64,000 bases of DNA from Balanoglossus misakiensis. Lineage: Eukaryota; Hemichordata. Positions within the stretch are counted from its first letter, which is position 1, and each line of letters starts with the position of its first letter. The DNA lies in contig CM082596.2 of assembly GCA_040954595.2 (NCBI GenBank), positions 11,284,001 to 11,348,000 on the forward strand. The letters run 5' to 3'. The notes under the pieces were generated by a model. The model was given only the letters and a program-made list of their open reading frames with translations. It searched no databases and was not told where the DNA came from. Both the position numbers and the translations under genes were made by a program. Positions 1 through 8,774 of the stretch are shown one piece after another.

Positions 1-437
1 CAGGCAAGTACAAGTCAGCCACTACTCGCTTCGGTCTCAGGGTTATATGATGTCCTGTCTCATTGTGCACAATCACTTTCACTCTTCTGCGACCTCTGGG
101 GTTAAACGTGGTGACACTGCTCTTGACTATCAGTCCTCCTGGTAACTGGTTTTCCAGTGGAGGTTCAACCAAAACTGTCGTTTCGGGTAGTCCTGGCCTT
201 CCCCATCCTATACATCTAATAGACATTGTCTGTCCACTGGGAATAGTGATGGGCTTCCCGCCAGCCACTCGCACCGAGGTGATCCGGCCGTCCACACCAC
301 ACTTCTCAACAGCCTCTATTCTCCGGTAAGCTTCAGCAAAATGGCTGTTTATTGTCAATTTCTTCACATAATTTCTTCCGGCAGCAGCCTTGCAATGACT
401 GGCCATGTTTCTGAATACACTGGTATTGGTTCCACAA
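1..437 (-). pseudogene. pol continuation downstream of protease, different frame
   Basis: An open frame on the minus strand runs from about 437 off the left edge. It begins with ICGTNT, like the (V)I.GTN motif that ends retropepsin domains in Ty3-type Pol, and continues with a basic linker typical of the protease-to-RT spacer. It is in a different frame from the protease ORF, which stops with TAA at 439-441, so a single-base indel lies close to 440-450; a T-run there on the plus strand is a likely spot. No RT motif is reached inside the window. Confidence 0.65.
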
Positions 438-438
438 A

Positions 439-897
439 TTACTGGAAGCTTTTTGCTTTGTTCACGGTCGGGTTAATCAGTGCTAATGCCTCACAAGTCT
501 CCTCCACTCCAGCCACTTCTCTTGGGAAACACACAGACACTTGAATGTATCCATAGTATGGAACCACTTGATCACCAGCACCTCGTACTACCAAATCATC
601 GATTGAGTTGAGTTTGCAATGTGACAAATGTTCCTTGTAGAAAGAATGGGTAATGAGTGTGACCTGCGAGCCACTATCCAGCAGGCAGTTGCATCTGACA
701 CCTCCAACGAAAACTTCAGCAGTCATACTTTCTCCCACAAGCCCATCTGGTAATGGTTTGTCTGCTGCTGATGGGTTCGTCTCTAAAACATGTCCCTCCT
801 TCTCTTTCTTTTCTTCTATCGTATTCCTATCAGATTTCCTTTGGGGGCTATTCTCAGTATGGACACCCTCTACTGGGGGTGTCCCTGGTAGTTTCCC
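439..897 (-). CDS. Retropepsin-like protease, expressed by -1 frameshift from Gag
   Basis: This frame is open from about 945 down to the TAA at 439 and is -1 relative to Gag. It would be entered at the slippery site at 891-897. It holds an acidic/basic linker, then a retropepsin core with CLLDSGSQVTLI, where D-S-G is the catalytic motif of a homodimeric aspartic protease that processes Gag-Pol. The first in-frame start-like codon (GTG at 738) is unlikely to be used. The stop at 439 is premature for Pol because the expected ICGTNT motif follows immediately in another frame. Confidence 0.75.
   Translation of the reverse strand, partial: GKLPGTPPVEGVHTENSPQRKSDRNTIEEKKEKEGHVLETNPSAADKPLPDGLVGESMTAEVFVGGVRCNCLLDSGSQVTLITHSFYKEHLSHCKLNSIDDLVVRGAGDQVVPYYGYIQVSVCFPREVAGVEETCEALALINPTVNKAKSFQ
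861..897 (-). promoter_or_regulatory. -1 programmed ribosomal frameshift signal (gag to pro)
   Basis: On the minus strand the heptamer GGGAAAC (plus positions 891-897) sits in the Gag frame as G GGA AAC, the canonical X XXY YYZ arrangement. Six bases later comes a perfect 8-bp GC-rich stem, GGACACCC pairing with GGGTGTCC (plus 877-884 and 861-868), around an 8-base loop (869-876). The Gag stop codon TAG (870-872) lies in the loop. The protease frame is exactly -1. Heptamer, spacer, stem and frame all agree. PEG10 and PNMA3 of mammals are known to use the same kind of signal. Confidence 0.88.
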
Positions 898-2159
898 TTC
901 AACTCGAAAAACAGTTTGGCAAACTTCTGCTTGACAAATTGTAAGTTAGGGCTGCTTTTATTCGGACATCGCTTCTCTGGGTGTCCATCTTGACCGCAAG
1001 TGAAACAAAAAGAGGCGCCCTGGAGTGTAGCTTTTATAGATGATGGCGAGTTGGTTGTTTCCATGGCAACAGGGGTAGTTTCAGGTGTCGGCTGAGTGGG
1101 CTGGCTCACTACAACACTCTGTTGTGGTCTACGGTTTCTATCTCTCCTCCTTGGTTCCCTATTTGACACTGGGGCAGTGGCGACTGGTGGAGTACTGGGT
1201 TGGCTGGCTGCTGCGGGGACGGCCACATGCTGCATTAGGTTATCCATCTTCTGTAATAGCTGCTGTATCAGTGGACTTTCTGTAGCGGGTGTCGTACCAG
1301 TGGTCATACTGGCATTGGCCTCAAAACCTTGAAGCATATTCATCTGGCTATCAACGGTGTTTCTCACTGTTTTCTGTGCCCGTTTCTGTGCTTTTCTTGC
1401 TTGTCGTGCCTCCTCCTGTCTAACCTCTTGAATCAGTTCAACAAAGCTTGGAGGGTTGGTCAGTCGATCTCTGAGCCGCAATGATGACAAGTGGTCTTCA
1501 TTGTAAAGTACTCCCTTCAGAAACTGGTCAAGGCAATAATAATCGGCCTTCTCTGTATCTATGCTCCCCTTCAGTACTGCTCGACGAAGCAACTTCTGCA
1601 GTCTTCGTAAGTACTCTGAATGGGACCACGTTTCTTCCTGTGTGAATGTTCGGAATGAATGCAGTGCTTCATCTGGTGTTTCCGTGGAGCCAAACACACT
1701 TTCCAATGCACGGAGGTAATCTTTGGCAGTGCTCTCTCCCTGTGGCAATGCACGGATTGTGCTGAGAGCATCCCCGGACAAACTCTCCGCAATTCGTTTC
1801 TTTTTCTCACTTTCTGTACAGTCCCACTCTGCAATCATCTGGTCAGCTTGCTCTGCCCAACTTTCATAGTCGTCCCCATTGGATTGCACAGGCTGTTTCC
1901 CTGAGAATGACTTCAGCTTACGGTATCTAGTGTTCTCTGTGGGTTTTGTCTGCAGGTTGGCCAGCAAACGTTCCATCATTTGTACGTATGCAGTGTCACC
2001 TTCACCTTGGGATGGAGTATTAGGTGGCGTGGCGCTCTCAAACACTGGTGGAGTTCCCATGTTTGGCGGTATAGTCGGCGCAACATACGGTGACTGTGGA
2101 CTTCTCAGGTGTGTGCTCTTACCCTTGCTGTGAGATCCAACAGTTGGCGGTAACGACAT
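870..2159 (-). CDS. PNMA-like Gag: capsid region and CCHC zinc knuckle
   Basis: A 429-residue ORF starting at ATG 2157-2159. Residues about 79-250 match the PNMA/Ty3 CA layout: YRKLKSFSGK, a W..Q...MI.EW stretch, a KKKRIAESLSGDA segment, then ALESVFGS and an arginine-rich EVRQEEARQ helix. Residues 250-375 are low-complexity, rich in Q, P, T and R. C385-x2-C388-x4-H393-x4-C398 is a standard retroviral zinc knuckle for genomic RNA binding. The ORF ends at TAG 870-872 just after a frameshift heptamer. Expected role: capsid assembly and RNA packaging. An in-frame TAA lies 21 bases upstream of the ATG, after a PNMA-like N-terminal ORF in the same frame. Confidence 0.88.
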   Translation of the reverse strand: MSLPPTVGSHSKGKSTHLRSPQSPYVAPTIPPNMGTPPVFESATPPNTPSQGEGDTAYVQMMERLLANLQTKPTENTRYRKLKSFSGKQPVQSNGDDYESWAEQADQMIAEWDCTESEKKKRIAESLSGDALSTIRALPQGESTAKDYLRALESVFGSTETPDEALHSFRTFTQEETWSHSEYLRRLQKLLRRAVLKGSIDTEKADYYCLDQFLKGVLYNEDHLSSLRLRDRLTNPPSFVELIQEVRQEEARQARKAQKRAQKTVRNTVDSQMNMLQGFEANASMTTGTTPATESPLIQQLLQKMDNLMQHVAVPAAASQPSTPPVATAPVSNREPRRRDRNRRPQQSVVVSQPTQPTPETTPVAMETTNSPSSIKATLQGASFCFTCGQDGHPEKRCPNKSSPNLQFVKQKFAKLFFELKGNYQGHPQ

Positions 2160-2180
2160 GGTGTCTCCTTTGGTGGCACG

Positions 2181-2660
2181 TTAGTCCTCAATCTCTTTTG
2201 CCAACACATCCCTCATTCTGCTTCCCCTTCCACTGTGTCTTCGGTCGGTTGTCAAAGATCTGCCCCTCATACCAAGGCAAGTGGCTCCCAGGGAAATATC
2301 TTCATCCACCTGTTGAGGGCGCTGCTTCCGCTTGACCTTGACCGAAAGGGTTGACTTTGCTTTGGGTAACAAGGCAGGCAAAATGATAGTATAACTAGAC
2401 CCAGCGTTAAATTCAAACATATGAAATGCTGTATCAATCTTCCCATTACCAATGGGGCACCCTAGCATCATGACTGTGGGCTCTTGCAAAATATCAACAA
2501 TATGAATTTCAGTGATACAATTTTTGAAATCCTTTTCTACAATGTCAACCAATTCAGATAATGCATATTTCCCTTTGTTGGAAAATCGGATAATCACCGC
2601 ATTCTCCAAATCAATTCTGTTTTCCCGACACCAAGCGTGAAAATCCTCCCTACTTTCCAT
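2181..2660 (-). CDS. PNMA-like N-terminal domain ORF (upstream half of Gag)
   Basis: A 159-residue ORF from ATG 2658-2660. Residues about 5-25 (HAWCRENRIDLENAVIIRF) resemble the start of PNMA proteins (W-C-R then an A-L-hydrophobic pattern), the RNA-binding-like fold in front of PNMA capsids. The tail is basic (KVKRKQRPQQ and an RGSR patch). It ends at TAA 2181-2183, in the same frame as the Gag ATG at 2159. Either the TAA is a disabling mutation in one Gag ORF, or the element uses two ORFs or stop readthrough. Similarity to PNMA is judged by eye. Confidence 0.7.
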   Translation of the reverse strand: MESREDFHAWCRENRIDLENAVIIRFSNKGKYALSELVDIVEKDFKNCITEIHIVDILQEPTVMMLGCPIGNGKIDTAFHMFEFNAGSSYTIILPALLPKAKSTLSVKVKRKQRPQQVDEDISLGATCLGMRGRSLTTDRRHSGRGSRMRDVLAKEIED

Positions 2661-2871
2661 GCTTGTAAAGTCTTAGGGATGGATGAAAAACAATTACCCA
2701 GAATGCAATACAATGCTAATAATAATGAGGTTGGTCTTTCACTTTTAAACTATTACCAAAGTCAAAATATTTATCTACATACAGGTACAATAGCAATACA
2801 CTGCATAAATTTGCGCGATATCCAATCCACAAAGTATAGTATGTATGTATATTAACACACAACCACACCAC
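2661..2871 (-). other. Retrotransposon leader (5' UTR)
   Basis: AT-rich sequence between the primer binding site and the first ATG. I see no convincing ORF. It would contain the packaging signal. Confidence 0.5.
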
Positions 2872-2889
2872 ATCCCGGACGAGCCCCCA
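2872..2889 (-). other. Primer binding site, tRNA-Pro type
   Basis: On the minus strand the 18 bases read TGGGGGCTCGTCCGGGAT, the complement of the 3' end of tRNA-Pro (with CCA), the same primer site as in many gammaretroviruses. It lies four bases inside the LTR edge at 2894, as expected for minus-strand priming. Confidence 0.9.
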
Positions 2890-2893
2890 CTTT

Positions 2894-3715
2894 TGTAACC
2901 CAGAGTTTGATTTGGTTATTCACAACACAAGTCAACACTACGCGGACCGAGTTCATTCAAGGTCAACAACAAGAACAGATATCGCACAAATTGTTAGCAG
3001 TCAACGGTATTTCTATTTTATTGTTATAATAACTAGAGAACTATCTAACTGAAATATTGGTCGCTTTACAATGATCGAAACACTGAATAAATGACTTGCA
3101 TAGAAATCCACTAGTCCACAGTGTTATCACTGAATTACTAGTAAGTCCAGTGTTCATCAAAACAGAAACCCTACAGTCTATTCAACTTAGCTGTTCCGCT
3201 AAACTGCGAATAAGTGATGATACGGAGCTGGCTGTGTCAACGTCGTAAATCGGTCCCTGGCAACCGGCGAGTCCTGGCCTGTGTTGTCATGATCTACGTT
3301 GCAGACGAGTATCCCTCCACACACGCAACGGGTATTTTCCTATACACACGCACGCATCTAGGGCTTCCCACTCGGGCTTGCAATAGTGTACAATCCACAG
3401 TTCCGAATTCAACATTCAGCACAGTTCTGTAGGTTTCAAATAAATCTGTTTGAAAGACATCTGATTTTGTAAACAAACATGAGAAGGCTAGGGCAAGTCC
3501 CTAGGGCAAGTCCCTAACAAGAAACGCTGCACTTCGTCCACAGAAGTGTTAGCCGTCAGTGGACTGAAACTTGACAGTCTCACATTGTTGTATAAAGGAA
3601 AGTCATTACGTGACTGAAACTTTTATCACGTGACCCTATTTGGCGGGAAATGATCATCCCTTGGGACAGCATATCACATGACTATCACATGGTTTATTTT
3701 GTAAACCGGGTTACA
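2894..3715 (-). repeat. 5' LTR (822 bp)
   Basis: Bounded by the perfect inverted termini TGTAACCC (2894-2901) and GGGTTACA (3708-3715). The inner edge is four bases from the tRNA-Pro primer site. On the minus strand an AATAAA signal lies at plus 3017-3022, in the downstream part of the LTR where a polyadenylation signal is expected. The partner LTR is outside the window, so LTR identity and target duplication cannot be checked. ORFs inside this interval are not gene-like. Confidence 0.85.
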
Positions 3716-4049
3716 TAAAGTTTGGTTGAACTCAAACGCCTCAAGTCCAGTTGACCATCTCACACTTCTGGCACTGGTGGGATTCAAACCAACTCCATCA
3801 AAATGACTGCAGGTGCCTAAAACCGCTTGACTGTAGGACATAAATGCCTGACAGTGATATAACTATGTTATAATGTTACATCGACAATATATATTAAGTT
3901 TGGGGATATTTTGTCTCAAATGATTATCCCCATCTTGTTATAAATCTGAGCCCAGGTGTCTTTGGTGTGAGATTCCAGTAGTCAAGAGTAGGCTTATCTT
4001 GAATAATGTAATGCTTGTAAATAATTTCTAATTTCTTCTTACCCTCCAG
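3716..4049. other. Non-coding flank and intron
   Basis: Sequence between the LTR and the first EGF exon. I see no gene or clear repeat. The last bases form a pyrimidine-rich acceptor ending in AG at 4048-4049. Confidence 0.5.
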
Positions 4050-4172
4050 ATATGACTGAATGTCACAGTGGTGGAAATGCATGTCAACACTGTTGTCAGA
4101 ATACCCATGGTAGTTATCTCTGCGCTTGCAGACCAGGATTCTATCTGCTGGAAGATGGCCATGCATGTGGCG
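4050..4172 (+). CDS. EGF-like exon, phase 1-1, intact
   Basis: A 123-base exon between AG (4048-4049) and a GTATGT donor at 4173, phase 1 on both sides. It reads M-T-E-C, then C-x2-C-C, CACRPGF and a final HAC, giving the calcium-binding EGF pattern ([DN]-x-[DN]-E-C start and C-x-C-x2-G-[FY] near the end). No stop or frameshift. This is the most upstream host exon seen and presumably belongs to a large extracellular multi-EGF protein. The 65-bp tandem repeat begins only about 15 bases past the donor. Confidence 0.75.
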
Positions 4173-4186
4173 GTATGTAACTGTGG

Positions 4187-4447
4187 ATTTTGGTCTCTTC
4201 TGTGGCTACATTGTTTGGGGATTGTATATTGCTATGGTTACAATCAGCTAAACATTGGTCTCTTCTGTGGCTACATTGTTTGGGGATTGTATATTGCTAT
4301 GGTTACAATCAGCTAAACATTGGTCTCTTCTGTGGCTACATTGTTTGGGGATTGTATATTGCTATGGTTACAATCAGCTAAACATTGGTCTCTTCTGTGG
4401 CTACACTGTTTGGGGATTGCATATTGCTATGGTTACAATCAGCTAAA
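4187..4447 (+). repeat. 65-bp minisatellite, four copies
   Basis: Four near-identical direct 65-bp units containing GGTCTCTTCTGTGGCTACA and ending in ACAATCAGCTAAACA, directly after an EGF exon donor. Each unit is open in one plus frame, but 65 is not a multiple of three so the frame rotates between units. The last unit carries a few substitutions. Intronic tandem expansion. Confidence 0.95.
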
Positions 4448-5392
4448 CACACATCCTGTCTTTCCATTGCACACATTTTAAAATTTGAAATCAACCGCAC
4501 ACTCGTACTGAACACATGTTTGTTGAAATTGTATCTTAGAATTTTTCCAATTACAATTATGCATAATATAAACAAATTAACAAATGTGAAAACTTATCTT
4601 TGAAAATGTGTTTGCAAGGGTGAAAAAGTAATCTGTATTTTAAAAATCAGACAGAGTTTTGCTGACAAGGTACACAAGTTTCAGGGGATTTTGGAGAGAG
4701 TGTTAAAATTCCTAGGAAGAGATTGCCATGGATATTGAGGACTTTGGTGTAAACACAATTAATTGATCAAGAAATATGTGGTTAAGAATATGTGTCATCA
4801 ACCTCACACGACACTATAAGACTGTCTGATATATTCATGTACAAGTATTTTCACTACTTATTTGCATAATTCAATGAAATTAACATAAATTATCAACCTA
4901 TAGCTAAGTAAATTACCTCTGCAAAGAATAAATATGCACTTAGAAAATTCATATAGTTTTCATCTCATTTTAAAGACATTACAAAATGCTTCTCTGAGGG
5001 TACAGTAATTTTTAACGGGCATATTCTTGATAACTCATCACCATGAATGATCATTTCAAAACTTAACAAGGCATATGGCTAAAGAGGATTCAGTGTTTGT
5101 GCACCTTCTATCCACAATGCTGGATCTATTGACAGTTTTCAAAGGGGTTTTTAAGACTCGTCCTTTTATTCAGCACTATTTCATTCCATTGCTTTTTTGG
5201 TTTATAGGGATTGTCTTTCAGAACTGTTTCTGTTTGTTTGGGGTTTTTAAGTGTAATTTTTATCCTTTAAGCTTTCACTTGTTTTCTAATTTTATTATTT
5301 TCTGTAGAAAATGCACTGAGATGTATGTGTATTACATTTGTTAGGAAATAAATAATAATAAATTTATTAATAATAACTATCTTTGATTTCAG
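4448..5392. other. AT-rich intron
   Basis: Intron between two EGF exons. I see no repeat family or coding similarity; short ORFs here are AT-rich noise. The end is a normal acceptor (TTTGATTTCAG). Confidence 0.5.
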
Positions 5393-5509
5393 ATGTCAAT
5401 GAATATATGGAGAGAGCAGATCTTTGTGGAGGCCAGTGTGTGAATACAGCAGGCTCTTTTTATTGCACTTGTGCTGTGGAATATTGATTGGTCAATGGAG
5501 AGTGTACAG
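5393..5509 (+). pseudogene. EGF-like exon with in-frame TGA and lost first cysteine
   Basis: A 117-base phase 1-1 exon with consensus splice sites (CAG acceptor, GTAAGA donor). It reads D-V-N-E-Y where cbEGF domains have D-V-N-E-C, then CGGQC, GSFYCTC, A-V-E-Y, a TGA stop and LVNGECT. Both the Cys-to-Tyr change and the stop are single-base changes from a normal cbEGF. Decayed exon with preserved splice signals. Confidence 0.8.
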
Positions 5510-5568
5510 GTAAGATCAACACAATATAGAAATAATGCACGATGCCCTGACCATTAATGTTTGTTTAT

Positions 5569-5650
5569 GGGCAAGGGCGAGGGGAAAGCCCAAAATTCAT
5601 GGGCAAGGCTTCTGAGCCCATGAAATTTGGCTTTCCTAGAGCCCGAGCCC
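5569..5650. repeat. Foldback palindrome
   Basis: Two imperfectly complementary arms of about 35 bases (5569-5604 and 5616-5650), starting GGGCAAGGGCGAGG and ending CGAGCCC, around an 11-base loop. Probably a small foldback element in the intron. Confidence 0.7.
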
Positions 5651-6210
5651 TGCATTTATTTCCATTACATTACCAACAATCTCAAGAAAACCATCAATAT
5701 TTATGAAAATGTCCCACACACAAGACTAGGGGCCCCGGAACTTGTGTTATGCAAAATGTTGTGTTCACTGAACTATTTGCTAATATTACTATTCAGATTT
5801 ACGGGCATGTAAACAAACCATTACTGGGTATTTGTGGTCAGTGATGTCGTTCATCTTGACCAATTAAAATGCGACGCACAGACCATGGTAATATAATATG
5901 TGGGCAACGAAAGGTCCTATATCTGTAACTTTTGAATTTTTATTCAGTATTATGCTGGTTATCAACCATCATTTCTTGTTCAGCTCGGTGAAGCAGGGTA
6001 AGCAATGTTGTTATTGTTTAAAAATTGTATTCAAGCCTGGGTCTGGACTTGGATGCAATTTGTCAATAATAACAGTGATTGGTAACTGCATGTTTTCATA
6101 ACTGGCTATCTGTTAAAGAGACCATTTGCTGTGTGTACAGTACACATGCCATTGGCAGCTTATGGGTCAGCCAGTGTTTGCCTGTTAATCTCTCGTTGTG
6201 TATGTGTGTC
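5651..6210. other. Non-coding flank of the TIR transposon
   Basis: I see no gene, repeat or conserved motif that I can name. Confidence 0.4.
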
Positions 6211-6243
6211 TGTACAGTCAGATCGCATGGTACTCATTAACAT

Positions 6244-6867
6244 ATGTTAATGAGGGAAAGAACTTCATACCATGTAGCCGTTACCTTGGGCCCCGCTGAA
6301 GGGTCGCGAAATAGGCCATTTTTTACGCGACATTATAGAGCTGATTTCAGGCGAAGAGGACTGTGTACAAAATTGAGTATAGACAACTCAGGTTTTAAAG
6401 GATTTTCATCATTTCCACTGTGTCAACGTCACTACATCCTTGCTATGAGAAAAAGCCATCCCTTGTGTACTTCGTGCTTATCACGGGCAAACAATTTGTT
6501 TAAAATCCCTGATTTTGATATGGTGCAAACATTTCACCAACAAACTAACACACCATTTGCCCTTACTCAAGACAGCCTGATTTGTTTGAAATGTTATAAA
6601 ACATTTGTTGCTTTAGCGGAAAAAGCAAGGTGTAGTATTCAACAAGGCCTAATTATGTCGAGTGATATAGCACTTGCTGAAGAAATTAAAAAATATGTCA
6701 CAATGCTACAAAAAGGCTGCAGCTGTGACACCGACTTGGTGAATTTTGCATGCTGGAAAACTGTTGTCTTTTTAGGAGAAGTGCTCCTCAGAAAACACGC
6801 CATTCTATTGTTTGACGTCAGGCAATATTTCAATGATTGTTTAGACGATGAATATCAGACTTTGTGA
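6244..6867 (+). CDS. Transposon ORF with cysteine-rich N-terminal region
   Basis: About 207 residues. Residues about 59-79 (CQRHY... LCTSCLS) and about 115-118 (CLKC) give spaced C-x2-H/C-x2-C pairs suggesting a zinc-binding module, followed by a helical region with further cysteines (CSCDTD). The ATG at 6244 lies inside the TIR, so the real start is probably downstream or supplied by a spliced exon. It lies just upstream of the coiled-coil, OTU and transposase pieces and may be the N-terminus of the same split protein. No family recognised. Confidence 0.5.
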   Translation: MLMRERTSYHVAVTLGPAEGSRNRPFFTRHYRADFRRRGLCTKLSIDNSGFKGFSSFPLCQRHYILAMRKSHPLCTSCLSRANNLFKIPDFDMVQTFHQQTNTPFALTQDSLICLKCYKTFVALAEKARCSIQQGLIMSSDIALAEEIKKYVTMLQKGCSCDTDLVNFACWKTVVFLGEVLLRKHAILLFDVRQYFNDCLDDEYQTL

Positions 6868-7044
6868 CCCAAGGTCAAGGTACAACCAGTGGAATTCCAC
6901 AGAAAACCTAATAGCTGGCTTATTCGGGAATTTCTATGTGTGTATTATCCAATTCACCTTTCTGTTGTATCAAAAGTGAGTAGAAAGTTCTCCACCTTTT
7001 TGTACCGAACGGGTTCAGATCTCACTATTGCCCTCTAAAATGCA

Positions 7045-7200
7045 CTTGTCGAACATCCCCAGTATGTTGTGCAAGCTGAGAAACAGATAGAGAGGCTTGA
7101 AAAGCAAGTAAGAGACTTGAGTAAAGTTGACGTTGACTTTTTCAAAATGCTTGATTTGGTGGCTGTGAAATTAAATGCCAGCATTTATCAGCAATCTTAA
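7045..7200 (+). pseudogene. Coiled-coil fragment of transposon protein
   Basis: A 51-codon open stretch ending at TAA 7198-7200 reads as a charged helix (EKQIERLEKQVRDLSKVDVD, then FFKMLDLVAVKLN). It sits between the N-terminal ORF and the palindrome insertion. Similar acidic text continues past the stop, so this looks like a degraded internal piece of the transposon protein. Confidence 0.4.
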
Positions 7201-7299
7201 AAATTCAGTAATTACTGCAAAACAAACACTGTTGATCTGAGTACACTTGATGTTGAATATATTGTCAGTGAGATTGACCCTGTGTTATGGAATACTATT

Positions 7300-7466
7300 T
7301 TTATATATAATCCAATGATATTTTTCTTTGTTTGACGTCATCGTATACGAGTGTTTTCGCAGAGCCGTGCAACTTCGAGCCGTAGGCGAGAAGTTGCTAG
7401 ACTCCGCGAAAACCACGAGTATACGATGACGTTAAATAAAGAAAAATATCATGGGATTATATATTT
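7300..7466. repeat. Near-perfect 83-bp-arm palindrome with CGAGCC-GTA-GGCGAG centre
   Basis: Arms 7300-7382 and 7383-7466 are nearly exact reverse complements (outer TATATAATCC, inner GTATACGA) with almost no spacer. The centre is itself a small palindrome, CGAGCCGTAGGCGAG. Likely a foldback MITE inserted in the transposon. The palindrome at 19383-19525 has the same kind of centre. Confidence 0.9.
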
Positions 7467-8774
7467 ATCACATGAAGTCTTCTTATTTTTCGTTAGAAGA
7501 GGTAGGATACAATATTCCAATATCCTGCTAAAATATTCGAGCGGCCTTGTAGTTTATTTAGCGGGATTACGTTCTTTCCCCTGCGCAACGATCTGTGGCC
7601 CCAACGAGATATGCTAATTATGGAATCACTGTCATTCATAAAGTGAAATCGACTTTCAAGTTTTTACACTTTTGCGTCTTGTCTACCAATCAGATTCGCG
7701 GAGTCAGTCACATGGGCCAGAATTTTGATACATTCTGCCTGTCAATCATTGTCTCGCGCTGTGTACAGTTGCCTGCAAAGTTATGCTGCAAGTCGCAGTT
7801 TGACAGAAAAAATGACGCACTTCACTGTAAAACTTTATGAAAAAATAAACACAGTTCCATTGCCACATATCCTAAAACCGTTATTGTGACTGGATATTAA
7901 AAATATTAGTCCAGGAACGATGTTCAAGGTTCAAGGTTGCGTTTGCGTCGGCCTGGCTAGTCAGCGCAGTTGTGCTTCCGCGGAAATACAACCGTCGTAC
8001 AGAATCTCAGCCTTGGACCCCAGACAAATGTTTTCGATTCTCAAACAAATGAATTGCGAAGTTTTTTCCACGTCTTATACTTATCGTTGACCAGTGGACA
8101 GAATACAGAGTGTTAGTCATCCCGCTCAGCTGGAACAAAACCATTCTCGTAACTTCTGTAAGCCTAAAATGTGCTGGCTCGCTCGGGACCAGGACCGCTA
8201 GCTGCAAGCACACATTCACGATCGTAGCGTCGACGTTTCAAATTCTACCTTTCTCGTATTGATTTTACCCAGCGATATTCTTACGGAACCGTCATGGAAC
8301 CGTCAGTTTTATATGAATTATGTACAACTACGGGTACATCCACTTGTTTATTCCGTTTCACAAGAAAGTTACAGCGACGGGCGAATCAGTGTAAATAGTT
8401 CCGGTTGATGACGTAGAACAGGGGTAAATTCGGATTTTTTATTCGACCTGTTCTACGTCACACAAGCGGCTATACGGGCCAGTTCATGTGATAAAACGTT
8501 GAACAACAGTGAATGCAGTAAATTAAAAACCCCAACTTTGAATGGAATAAACACTACTATGGATTTTATGACCAGCACTCTATGGAGAGTAGAGCACGAT
8601 TCCTCAGGCGTTTGTTTTGTGTGTATGCTATTGTTCACTTGTTCTGATCATTGTACTTACCCATTGCATACTTACCTGGCTGACATTGTTGAAGGTTATA
8701 GTAGGTCATCTACTCTAGTGAAAATTCTAAATTGATTTGGTATTATTTGTTCTGGAGATACATTGCATAGATAC
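7467..8774. other. Transposon interior without recognised gene
   Basis: Mostly non-coding. It contains one hairpin with 14-bp perfect arms, TGACGTAGAACAGG at 8409-8422 and its complement at 8447-8460. I see no conserved protein. Confidence 0.45.
8409..8460. repeat. Hairpin with 14-bp perfect arms
   Basis: TGACGTAGAACAGG (8409-8422) and its exact complement (8447-8460) around a 24-base AT-rich loop. The arm contains a CRE-like TGACGT. About 310 bases upstream of the OTU ORF; could be a MITE end pair or a regulatory hairpin. Confidence 0.7.

Larger units (their letters stand above)
1..3715 (-). mobile_element. Ty3/mdg4-type LTR retrotransposon with PNMA-like Gag (5' portion)
   Basis: Reading leftward on the minus strand, the order is LTR, primer binding site, leader, a PNMA-like N-terminal ORF, Gag with CA region and zinc knuckle, a frameshift signal, retropepsin-like protease and the start of the protease-to-RT linker. 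RT, RNase H, integrase and the 3' LTR lie beyond position 1. Gag resembles vertebrate PNMA proteins, which are known to descend from Ty3-type gag genes. Two lesions are visible: an in-frame TAA between the N-terminal domain and CA, and a frame change after the protease near 440-450. This copy is therefore probably inactive, although Gag itself is long and open. Confidence 0.9.

Noticed and set aside
63-329. Plus-strand ORF at the left edge
   Set aside because: Antisense of the retrotransposon pol frame, which has recognisable motifs on the minus strand.
4187-4447. 65-bp repeats as CRISPR-like
   Set aside because: Whole 65-bp unit is repeated, no spacer.
8763-8774. Upstream extension of the OTU ORF from TTG
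   Set aside because: Non-ATG start is unlikely in an animal genome; ATG 8775 follows within four codons.
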